A DNA stretch of 6,497 bases, taken from positions 1 through 6,497 of the forward strand of contig JAUVLN010000127.1 of the NCBI GenBank assembly GCA_030600725.1, written 5' to 3'. Of this stretch, positions 1-6,174 are shown in pieces. The stretch's first letter is position 1. Each line of letters starts with the position of its first letter. Under the pieces are notes generated by a model that ran no database searches, was not told the origin of the DNA, and saw nothing but the letters and a program-made list of their open reading frames with translations. The DNA is from Thermoplasmatota archaeon. Lineage in GTDB: Archaea; Thermoplasmatota; Penumbrarchaeia; Penumbrarchaeales; Penumbrarchaeaceae. A program made the position numbers and the translations under genes.

Positions 1-856
1 CATCACCGCCTATGGAGAGGACCGGGGGCGTATCCTCCTCGACGATCACCGTCAATGTGTCGGTATCAAAAAGCGCCCCCAGGAAAACAGAAAGGGTTAC
101 AGTGTAGGTTCCGGGGATCTCGAACAGGTGGGCCACGGTAATTCCTGACGCCTCGTTGATGATCCCGTTCGCCGCATTGAAATCCCAGCTGTATTCCATC
201 TCCTCTCCCAGCATCTGATAGGAGCCGGAACCATCGAACGTCACCACCTGGTTCCTGTATTCCGTTCGATCCTCGCCCGCGTCTGCTACCGGCTGGTCCG
301 GCAGATAGGGGATCGTGATGAAACAGTACTCATCCAATGTTATCCTGATGTCCGCATATGTGGTCTCCACCTGTCTCATGTAAAGCCTGACCTTGCCCGG
401 GGACATTACGGGAAGGTCCCCCTGTATCACATCGGAATCGATATTGATATCCTCCGACCCGTCCGGCAGGATATCAATTGGCTCGAACCACGCCTGTGAG
501 TCGGAGGCCTCATTTGGGTCCATGAAGAAGGATATGTAGATCTCCAGGGTCGCCTTGGCGCTTCCGTGATTGAACGCAGAAAGGGAGATGGACGCGTGGT
601 CATTGCCGGCTGGCCTGCCGACGATATCGTCGATATCGAACACGGCCCAATCGTATCCCGAGTGGTTCTTCAGGTAGATGATCCCGGGCCCGGCCGACTC
701 CCCCACAAGATCCATGCTCTCCGTGGGAAAAAGGGTCATGTAGATCGTGCTGTCCAGAACTGCTTCCGCTGTTGGGGTATGTGAAAAAAGGCTCGAACCT
801 GTAAGGATCAATATGATGATCGGCAATATGATCTTGATCCTCTCATCGATTCCCAT
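1..856 (-). CDS. Secreted PKD-domain surface protein, 3' end outside the window
   Basis: Translating the reverse strand from the ATG at 856-854 gives 285 uninterrupted residues up to the left edge, so the gene is partial at its 3' end. Residues 1-32 look like a signal peptide: a short charged start, a hydrophobic run (about residues 9-24, ILPIIILILTG) and a likely cleavage after AEA (A32). Residues 33-185 are beta-rich and aromatic and belong to no family I recognise. Residues about 189-273 form a PKD (Ig-like) domain: PVADAGEDR, then VVTFDGSGS, the YSWDF core at 222-226, GTYTVTLSV near 249-257 and a closing TLTVIVEE strand. After it EDTPPVLSIGGD suggests a linker or a second repeat. PKD domains are common in archaeal surface-layer and adhesion proteins and in exported enzymes, so an extracellular location is inferred; the specific role is unknown. 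AGAGGAG at 864-870, 7 bases upstream, supports this start. Confidence 0.8.
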   Translation of the reverse strand, partial: MGIDERIKIILPIIILILTGSSLFSHTPTAEAVLDSTIYMTLFPTESMDLVGESAGPGIIYLKNHSGYDWAVFDIDDIVGRPAGNDHASISLSAFNHGSAKATLEIYISFFMDPNEASDSQAWFEPIDILPDGSEDINIDSDVIQGDLPVMSPGKVRLYMRQVETTYADIRITLDEYCFITIPYLPDQPVADAGEDRTEYRNQVVTFDGSGSYQMLGEEMEYSWDFNAANGIINEASGITVAHLFEIPGTYTVTLSVFLGALFDTDTLTVIVEEDTPPVLSIGGD

Positions 857-892
857 TGGGTTTCTCCTCTTTGGGAGAATGAGCAGAAAGGG

Positions 893-906
893 TAATTAAA
901 CTTTCC
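893..906 (-). promoter_or_regulatory. BRE/TATA-like promoter of the PKD-protein gene
   Basis: Read on the minus strand, GGAAAG (906-901) is followed directly by TTTAATTA (900-893). A purine-rich element next to an A/T octamer is the archaeal BRE-TATA arrangement. Initiation about 26 bases downstream of the box centre would fall near 871, leaving a short leader that begins at the AGAGGAG ribosome site. This suggests that the PKD gene is transcribed separately from the operon upstream, although the spacer is only 59 bases (857-915) and no terminator is visible. Inferred from sequence alone. Confidence 0.5.
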
Positions 907-915
907 AGCCGGCGC

Positions 916-1404
916 TCATCTTTCCAACGTCGGGATATCCTCCCAACTCCCATTGTAGATCCTCTCCACAAGCATCTCCCCGGCCTTCCTCACCGGGTCG
1001 GTCATCTCGTTGAACAGGCCGAGGTCCATCGCCTGAACCCCGATCAGCTCCACCCTCTCCTTGTGCTCCTGAAGCCTCCGCATTATGAATGACAGGGGCA
1101 TTGAGTGTGTGTTGGGCATGGGTACACCTATGGCATCGCCGCCCAACCTGAAAACGGCCCCTGGCTCCCCCTCGAGGTCCACGGCATCGACAAAGAGCAC
1201 GATGTCGGCATCGGAGTTCCTGATGGGCTTGGAGAAGTTCTCCGGCATCACATCGGCGTCGATGACGTCTATCCGTCCCCAGGAGGGCTGTCCATCCTTT
1301 TCAAGCCTTTCCTTCAAAAGATCGCAGACATAAGGGCCCACCAGGTCGTCCCCGCGGAACCTGTGGCCCACACCAACTATCATGAGCTTATTTCCCTGGA
1401 TCAT
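916..1404 (-). CDS. hycI: [NiFe]-hydrogenase maturation protease, HycI type
   Basis: This endopeptidase family removes the C-terminal tail of the hydrogenase large subunit after nickel insertion, in the cytoplasm. Numbered from the ATG at 1404, the 162-residue product has the family's features in order: GVGHRFRGDDLVG (11-23) with acidic metal ligand D20, MPENF (53-57), FVDAVD (71-76) with the second acidic ligand, THSMPL (99-104) with H100, and ELIGVQ further on. PENF, THxMPL and the IGVQ strand resemble HycI (group 4 hydrogenases) more than HyaD or FrhD. An in-frame TTG at 1425 would add seven residues, but the ATG at 1404 makes a precise ATGA overlap with the transaldolase stop, has a GGGAGAAGGTG-like ribosome site upstream and gives the normal N-terminus, so I chose it. 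No hydrogenase subunit is in view; the substrate must lie elsewhere. Confidence 0.88.
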   Translation of the reverse strand: MIQGNKLMIVGVGHRFRGDDLVGPYVCDLLKERLEKDGQPSWGRIDVIDADVMPENFSKPIRNSDADIVLFVDAVDLEGEPGAVFRLGGDAIGVPMPNTHSMPLSFIMRRLQEHKERVELIGVQAMDLGLFNEMTDPVRKAGEMLVERIYNGSWEDIPTLER

Positions 1405-2048
1405 TCCCTGGGCACCTTCTCCCAATCGCTGAGGAACTTATCCATACCTATTCTGGTGAGGGGATGCTCTATCATCTGGATCAGGACCTTGTAGGGTATC
1501 GTCGCTATGTCCGCGCCGGCCTCCGCGGACTCCAGGACGTGGAGGGGATGCCGTACCGAGGCGACTATGATCTCGGTCTCCAGTCCGTAGATCGAGAAGA
1601 TGTTGGAGATCCTCCTGACGAGCTCCATACCGTATTCGGTTATATCGTCTATCCTTCCGACGAACGGGGAGACGAAGGACGCCCCCGCCTTGGCAGCGAG
1701 AAGCGCCTGGTTTGCCGAGAATATCAAAGTGACGTTGGTCCTGATGCCCAGCTCCTTGCACATCTTGGTGGCCTTCAATCCCTCCGCGTTCATGGGGATC
1801 TTGATAACGATGTTCTTGTGGATTCTGGAGAGCTCCTTTGCCTCCTCCACCATATCCTCTGCAATCGGAGATACGACCTCGGCCGATATGGGCCCATCCA
1901 CGATCTCGCAGATCTCCTTCACAACGTCCTCGAACCTCCTGCCCTCCTTTGCGATCAGTGAGGGGTTCGTCGTTACGCCGTCTATGACTCCAAACTTCGC
2001 GCCTTCCTTGATCTGATCAATGTTCGCCGTGTCAAGAAATATCTTCAT
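1401..2048 (-). CDS. tal: Transaldolase (short TalC/MipB-type)
   Basis: The 215-residue protein has the size and sequence of the small transaldolase/fructose-6-phosphate aldolase family, a single TIM barrel. Visible signatures are FLDTANIDQI at the N-terminus, DGVTTNPSLI (23-32), the Schiff-base lysine K83 in IVIKIPMN, and SPFVGRIDD (127-135). Two positions separate the activities in this family: Escherichia coli FSA has Gln and Tyr, whereas transaldolases have Glu and Phe. Here they are E57 (SAEVV) and F129 (SPFVG), so transfer of a dihydroxyacetone unit between fructose-6-phosphate and erythrose-4-phosphate is the better call. The ATG at 2048 follows GAGGTGAT (2052-2059), which overlaps the stop codon of the transketolase gene upstream. 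The position directly behind both transketolase subunits fits a non-oxidative pentose phosphate operon. Confidence 0.93.
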   Translation of the reverse strand: MKIFLDTANIDQIKEGAKFGVIDGVTTNPSLIAKEGRRFEDVVKEICEIVDGPISAEVVSPIAEDMVEEAKELSRIHKNIVIKIPMNAEGLKATKMCKELGIRTNVTLIFSANQALLAAKAGASFVSPFVGRIDDITEYGMELVRRISNIFSIYGLETEIIVASVRHPLHVLESAEAGADIATIPYKVLIQMIEHPLTRIGMDKFLSDWEKVPRE

Positions 2049-2052
2049 CCTA

Positions 2053-2997
2053 TCACCTCTTCATCGATACCGTATATTTCGCCTTCTCTACCAGATGGTT
2101 GACCTTGAGCCCGTAAGCCTCCATCAGCTCCTCGGATTCGCCGGACTCCCCGAAAACGTTCGGGATACCCACCCTGCTCTGGGGGACCGGGGAGGAATCC
2201 ACAAGTACCTCCGCCACCGCCGAGCCCATACCGACTATCATGTTGTGCTCCTCTGCGGTCACGATGGCCCCCGTATCCCTGGCAGCCTTGATTATGGAGC
2301 TCTTGTCGATCGGTTTGATGGATGACATGTTGATGACCCTTGTGGAGATATCCTCCTTCTTTAGCACCTTGGCGGCCTCCAGGGCCTTGCTCACCATAAG
2401 GCCCATTGCGATTATCGTGACATCATCCCCATCCCTCAGGGTATCGGCCACACCGATCCTGAATTCGTGGTTCTCATCGTATATCACGGGGGTGTTCGTC
2501 CTTCCCAACCGAACGTAGAACGGGCCCGGGGTCTCCGCGATTTTCATGATCACGCTCTTGGTCTCGTAATAATCGGCGGGAGCGATCACCGTCATGTGCG
2601 GTATAACCCTCATCAATGCCAGGTCCTCGTGCATCTGGTGTGAGGCGCCGTCGCCGCCCACCGTGATCCCGGCATGGGTGGCCACGATCTTCACGTTCAG
2701 CTTGGGATAGGCGATGGACTGCCTGATCTGATCGTACGCCCTCCCCGTGGCGAACATGGCGAAAGTGGACGCGAACACTATCTTGCCAGTCGTTGCGAGC
2801 CCCGCGGATATGCCCATCATGTTCTGCTCGGCGATCCCCACATTGAAGAACCTCTCGGGGAAGTCGTCACCGAACTGGGCCATCTGAGTGGACCCGGAGA
2901 GGTCCGCGTTCAGCGCTACGACCTGACTATACCTCTTCCCGAGCTCCTTGAGGGCCTCCCCGTAGCCCGGCCTCATATTCTTCAGTTCCCAGGCCAT
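2053..2997 (-). CDS. Transketolase, C-terminal subunit (pyrimidine-binding and C-terminal domains)
   Basis: This 314-residue protein corresponds to the second half of a full-length transketolase. Residues about 1-180 are the pyrimidine-binding domain with the catalytic glutamate E57 in NVGIAEQNM (52-60), which activates the thiamine diphosphate aminopyrimidine, and the conserved THAGITVGGDGASHQ stretch (107-121) with H108 and H120. GPFYVRLGR closes the domain. Residues about 185-314 are the transketolase C-terminal domain (VTIIAMGLM, then AEEHN). It must pair with the N-terminal subunit encoded just upstream, which brings the diphosphate-binding half, to transfer two-carbon ketol groups between sugar phosphates. 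The start ATG (2997-2995) shares one base with the preceding TGA (TGATG), and a full GGAGGTGAT ribosome site lies at 3003-3011, so both subunits should be made in step. DXS has related halves but is a single long chain. Confidence 0.95.
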   Translation of the reverse strand: MAWELKNMRPGYGEALKELGKRYSQVVALNADLSGSTQMAQFGDDFPERFFNVGIAEQNMMGISAGLATTGKIVFASTFAMFATGRAYDQIRQSIAYPKLNVKIVATHAGITVGGDGASHQMHEDLALMRVIPHMTVIAPADYYETKSVIMKIAETPGPFYVRLGRTNTPVIYDENHEFRIGVADTLRDGDDVTIIAMGLMVSKALEAAKVLKKEDISTRVINMSSIKPIDKSSIIKAARDTGAIVTAEEHNMIVGMGSAVAEVLVDSSPVPQSRVGIPNVFGESGESEELMEAYGLKVNHLVEKAKYTVSMKR

Positions 2998-3869
2998 CAG
3001 ATATCACCTCCAAGCTCATCGAGGGCCTGTTTCAGCTCCTCGTCGCTGGGCGCCTTCCCGTGGAATTTGAGGGACCCTTCCATGAACGAGACCCCTTTTC
3101 CCTTGACGGTATTGGCGATTATGATGGTTGGTTTTCCGTGGATCCTCGAGGCCTCCTTGAATGCGAGGAGGATCTCCTTGAGATCATGGCCGTTGATCTC
3201 TATAACGTGCCAGCCGAAGGCCTTGAACTTTGAATATATCGGGGAAAGGGACATGATGTTCTCGGTGGGCCCGTCTATCTGAAGCTGATTGCGGTCCAAT
3301 ATGGCACACAGGTTATCGACCTTGTAGTGAGCCGCGGCCATGGCCGCCTCCCATATCTGCCCTTCCTGTATCTCTCCATCTCCCAGCATGCAGTAGACCC
3401 TGTAATCCTTCCTGTCCAATCTCGCTCCCAGCGCCATGCCGATAGCTATCGAGAGCCCCTGCCCAAGGGACCCGGTGGACATATCGACGCCCGGGGTCTT
3501 GTTCATGCTCGGGTGGCCCTGAAGCCTGCTCCCGAGCTGTCGCAGGGTCATCAGTTCCTCCGTCTCGAAATAGCCACACATGGCCAGGGTGGCATAGAGG
3601 GCGGGCGCTCCATGCCCCTTCGATAGAACGAACCTGTCCCTGTCTGGCCATGTGGGGTTCTCAGGGTCGTGCCTCATGACCTTGTAATATAACGCTGTCA
3701 GAACCTCTACGGTGGAGAGTGATCCGCCGGGATGTCCAGAGCGAGCAGCGTGGATCATCTTCACGATCCATCTCCTTGCCTCGACTGTTATGGGCGTAAG
3801 GGTAGGTATGCTACTTTCCAGGTCGGACCAATAATCGTTTCTATCGAATGCCAATAACATCAACTCCAC
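2997..3869 (-). CDS. Transketolase, N-terminal subunit (thiamine diphosphate-binding)
   Basis: This 290-residue protein is the diphosphate-binding half of a split transketolase. Numbered from the GTG at 3869, visible signatures are SGHPGGSLS (44-52), LSKGHGAPALY (82-92), LQGHPS (116-121), STGSLGQGLS (131-140) and the GDGEIQEGQ motif (163-171) followed by DRN (192-194), the Mg/thiamine diphosphate site of the family. It lacks the pyrimidine-binding half, which the next gene supplies. It is the first gene of the operon. The start is uncertain: the GTG at 3869 has a weak AGTGAT six bases upstream (3876-3881), whereas the in-frame ATG at 3860 would shorten the product by three residues but has GGAG only three bases away. 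The N-terminal 28 residues or so before TVEARRWIVKMI are poorly conserved in the family and do not settle this. Confidence 0.95.
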   Translation of the reverse strand: MELMLLAFDRNDYWSDLESSIPTLTPITVEARRWIVKMIHAARSGHPGGSLSTVEVLTALYYKVMRHDPENPTWPDRDRFVLSKGHGAPALYATLAMCGYFETEELMTLRQLGSRLQGHPSMNKTPGVDMSTGSLGQGLSIAIGMALGARLDRKDYRVYCMLGDGEIQEGQIWEAAMAAAHYKVDNLCAILDRNQLQIDGPTENIMSLSPIYSKFKAFGWHVIEINGHDLKEILLAFKEASRIHGKPTIIIANTVKGKGVSFMEGSLKFHGKAPSDEELKQALDELGGDI

Positions 3870-3883
3870 TACACTATCACTAA

Positions 3884-3911
3884 CACCGCCTGTGATGGGG
3901 GAAAGGCGGTG
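3884..3911. repeat. Inverted repeat in the leader of the transketolase operon
   Basis: CACCGCC (3884-3890) and GGCGGTG (3905-3911) are perfect reverse complements, seven GC-rich pairs around a 14-base loop. The predicted operon start point lies near 3909, so the hairpin would form at or near the extreme 5' end of the transketolase mRNA. There is no following T-tract on either strand, which argues against a simple terminator. It may be an RNA leader structure, a dyad bound by a regulator just downstream of the promoter, or chance. Confidence 0.45.
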
Positions 3912-3930
3912 AGTGGGGTATCCAATGCAG

Positions 3931-3944
3931 TATAATTAACCTTA
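3931..3944 (-). promoter_or_regulatory. TATA-like promoter of the transketolase/transaldolase operon
   Basis: On the minus strand TTAATTATA (3939-3931) is preceded by GTAAGG (3945-3940), a purine-rich BRE-like element. It begins immediately after the cca stop codon (3944-3942) in the 72-base spacer, so the operon probably has its own start near 3909 and a leader of about 40 bases. Read-through from cca on the same strand cannot be excluded. Confidence 0.45.
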
Positions 3945-5465
3945 CCATCGAGGGGGGTGGTCCCAGGGGTTCGGTCCGTATCGAAGAACCTTTCGCACCC
4001 AGGCGGTTCCGCCCTCGCTCCGGGGATGAAGGGAGGCCTTGACCTCCCTGAATCCCGAAGGATGTGAGGCGTCGTCCCAGTATTTCATGAACATCGTGCC
4101 CGCCTCACGGACCGTTCTTTTTTTCCGTACCATGAGGCGGCCCTCCTGTTCGAAAACGCTCTCCTGTCCATGTTTGCTCTTGAAGTCATCACACTGCTTA
4201 TTGCCGATGGGAGGTCCTGAATGGACGAAATCATCATCAAGGAGGGCGGGGTCCGTGTCGATCGAGATGAATATCCCCGGGTGATCCACCTTATCCTCCC
4301 ATACGTACCTGCCCTTGAGGTAGTTGGGATCCAACGGGAAACCGATCGGTATCGAGATCAGATACCTCATCCTGACATTATGGAACCCCCCTCTGACAAG
4401 CTCCCTGGACGCCTTGATGAGGTCCCTTCTCAGCTGGGACATGATCATACCCGGATCCCCTTCGGGAAGGGGGACCGATACCAGTACGCTATCCTTCATA
4501 TCGTTCTGCAGATCATCCTCCTGCCGATACGGCCTTTTCATGAAGGGGTGGAAGTATCCCGGAGAGGGGCGACCTAGGAGCGAGGAACAGGACCTTATCA
4601 TCAGGTCAAGGGTCTGTGATGATATCGGCGAGGCAACGTTCCTTCCGGGGTCGATCGGATCAATTACGATATAGCGATCATTCCGGAACATGTCCGGATA
4701 CCTCTCCCTTTCGATAGGTGCCTGATCGAGGAGGTCTTCCCGGTCGAACAACAGGGGTTCCAACGGAGCGGTCCCGATGTTCTCGGGTCTTACCTCCTCG
4801 CATCCCCCCGGCGCGGGCCCCTCGGCCTCGAGGGAGGAGAAGTGTGTGAGAACCGGTATGAATCCGCCGAAATACAGGACCATCAGCTCAACAAGATAGC
4901 CGCTGAAACCCCTGACGGTCTCCTCGGCACCGTAGGCGCCTATCCCTTTGAGGAACGATTTGAGGAGCACCACCTCCGCCTCCATATCCTTGGTCAACCT
5001 GGAATTTACATATCCTGTATGGTGTGGGGTTCTGTCCACTGCGGTCTGGACCCTGCTGCCTTTTTCTATGTCAAGGCAGGGGACGATATCCGCCTGGAAA
5101 CCCCTGAACCTGCCCGTAATATAAGGGTGCTGGGTGTACTTCTTGGTCGGATCCTCAAGAGACATGCTCCCGATCTCCAGTCCGAGCTTCTCAAGTGTTC
5201 CGGAATCTGTGTCGGGAGGGAACAGCAGGAAGATATCCAGGTCCGGATCCTTCATCATGGTTCCCTTGGCAACCGATCCGGCCATAACGGGTCTAACCTT
5301 TATGTCACAGACCTGGCCAGAGACCGCCTCCACCTTTGAAAGGAGCTCCATACCCGCCTCATTGATGGCCTCCCTCTCGTCGGGGGAGGGCATCGCCTTC
5401 TCGAGCACCCTGGCCAGTACCTCCTCCATATCCGACATTCCCTCGCTTATTGGCTTGAGCATCAT
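3942..5465 (-). CDS. cca: CCA tRNA nucleotidyltransferase, archaeal class I
   Basis: This enzyme adds or repairs the 3' CCA tail of tRNAs using CTP and ATP without a nucleic-acid template. The nucleotidyltransferase signature is plain: MAGSVAKGT (61-69), then DPDLDIFLLFP (73-83) with metal-binding D75 and D77, and the third carboxylate D126 in ADIVPC. AVDRTPHHTGYV (142-153) and GFSGYLVELMVLYFGGF (186-202) match the archaeal enzymes closely. At 507 residues it is somewhat longer than the usual 430-460; the extra length seems spread through the C-terminal half rather than being an added domain. The ATG at 5465 has no ribosome site but sits about 24 bases from a TATA-like box centre, which suggests a leaderless message; M10 at 5438 is a less likely alternative. 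It is divergent from the MBL gene, and its stop abuts the promoter of the transketolase operon. Confidence 0.95.
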   Translation of the reverse strand: MMLKPISEGMSDMEEVLARVLEKAMPSPDEREAINEAGMELLSKVEAVSGQVCDIKVRPVMAGSVAKGTMMKDPDLDIFLLFPPDTDSGTLEKLGLEIGSMSLEDPTKKYTQHPYITGRFRGFQADIVPCLDIEKGSRVQTAVDRTPHHTGYVNSRLTKDMEAEVVLLKSFLKGIGAYGAEETVRGFSGYLVELMVLYFGGFIPVLTHFSSLEAEGPAPGGCEEVRPENIGTAPLEPLLFDREDLLDQAPIERERYPDMFRNDRYIVIDPIDPGRNVASPISSQTLDLMIRSCSSLLGRPSPGYFHPFMKRPYRQEDDLQNDMKDSVLVSVPLPEGDPGMIMSQLRRDLIKASRELVRGGFHNVRMRYLISIPIGFPLDPNYLKGRYVWEDKVDHPGIFISIDTDPALLDDDFVHSGPPIGNKQCDDFKSKHGQESVFEQEGRLMVRKKRTVREAGTMFMKYWDDASHPSGFREVKASLHPRSEGGTAWVRKVLRYGPNPWDHPPRW

Positions 5466-5484
5466 ATGGCGAATGGTATTTGAA

Positions 5485-5492
5485 CTAATAAA
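5485..5492 (-). promoter_or_regulatory. TATA-like box for leaderless cca; may also serve the divergent gene
   Basis: On the minus strand TTTATTAG (5492-5485) lies 20-27 bases before the A of the cca ATG, the usual spacing from TATA box to start point, so transcription would begin at or next to the start codon. The absence of a ribosome site before cca agrees. On the plus strand the same bases read CTAATAAA and would place a start point near 5513-5516, just before the MBL gene, so the two divergent promoters may overlap within the 61-base spacer. Confidence 0.5.
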
Positions 5493-5526
5493 CCATAGGT
5501 TCGAAAGGTGATACGGGAGCGAGTAG

Positions 5527-6174
5527 ATGGTTGAGATATTGGAACTTCATCCGGGAATGATGGACTGCAACGTACTGTTGGTACTGGATGGGGACATGGG
5601 GGTTCTCATCGATCCGGGGACAGGCATGAACAGGGAGAAACTGCTCGGGGCGGTCGGGGCGGGCCTGAACGGGAGGAGCCTGGGTGGTTTGATCCTGACC
5701 CATGAGCATTTCGACCACGTTGGGGGGACCGGGGCGATCGTCGAGGAGTTCGGATGTCCGGTGTACGGATCGGCGGAGACGGCCCAGGTACTGAAGGACG
5801 GAGACCCGATGAGGAGCGGGGCTTTCCTGTTCGGCTCCGATATGGACCCGGTGGAAGGGGTGAATGTGATCGACGATAACCTCGAGATCGGTCCTCTGGG
5901 TTTCAACATCATCCACACACCCGGACACTCTCCCGGTTCGATAAGTATTCTGGAACGCTCCTCCAGGGCGCTGTTCTGCGGGGACCTTGTTTTCTGCGAC
6001 GGCGGCGTGGGCAGATGGGACCTGCCAGGGGGCCATCTTCCGACGTTGAAGGGATCCATACGGAGGATACTTGATTTGAACCCGGGCTCGCTGTATCCGG
6101 GCCACGGAAGATCGGAGACGGGGGATGCAAGGGCACAGATCGAGTCATCCTACTTGACCATCAGGCACCTGTGA
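5527..6174 (+). CDS. Metallo-beta-lactamase-fold hydrolase, glyoxalase II-like
   Basis: A 215-residue single-domain MBL-fold protein with a complete two-metal site: THEHFDH (58-64) giving H59, H61, D63 and H64, then H134 in HTPGHSPGS (130-138), D153 in CGDLVF, and H193 in YPGHGRS. GRWDLPGG (162-169) resembles the GRxDLPGG segment of YcbL/glyoxalase II-like hydrolases. These act on thioesters such as S-lactoylglutathione, but family members vary widely and archaea usually lack glutathione, so the substrate is open. There is no signal peptide, so it should be cytoplasmic. The ATG at 5527 has GGGAG (5515-5519) seven bases upstream and AGGTGAT (5506-5512) further off. Its stop codon (6172-6174) directly touches the stop of the convergent small gene. 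I am confident of the fold and active site, not of the reaction. Confidence 0.9.
   Translation: MVEILELHPGMMDCNVLLVLDGDMGVLIDPGTGMNREKLLGAVGAGLNGRSLGGLILTHEHFDHVGGTGAIVEEFGCPVYGSAETAQVLKDGDPMRSGAFLFGSDMDPVEGVNVIDDNLEIGPLGFNIIHTPGHSPGSISILERSSRALFCGDLVFCDGGVGRWDLPGGHLPTLKGSIRRILDLNPGSLYPGHGRSETGDARAQIESSYLTIRHL

Noticed and set aside
566..784. Plus-strand 72-codon frame
   Set aside because: It lies opposite the PKD-protein coding sequence, which has a signal peptide, a PKD core, a ribosome site and a promoter.
1405..1425. TTG start at 1425 for the hydrogenase protease
   Set aside because: The ATG at 1404 gives the normal family N-terminus, an ATGA overlap and a better-placed ribosome site.
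1464..2016. Two plus-strand open frames opposite the transaldolase gene
   Set aside because: They are shadows of a clearly conserved protein and have no ribosome site or motif.
2053..3869. 1-deoxy-xylulose-5-phosphate synthase or a pyruvate-dehydrogenase-type E1 instead of transketolase
   Set aside because: Subunit lengths, the GIAEQN motif context and the neighbouring transaldolase fit split archaeal transketolase; no lipoyl or E2/E3 genes are present.
4118..4124. Seven-T run as a terminator
   Set aside because: It lies inside cca, reads as lysine/arginine codons on the coding strand, and no plus-strand gene precedes it.
5485..6105. Long minus-strand open frame (206 codons) opposite the MBL gene
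   Set aside because: It is antisense to a gene with a complete metal site, its translation is low-complexity in R, P and H with no recognisable motif, and GC-rich coding DNA commonly leaves such frames open.
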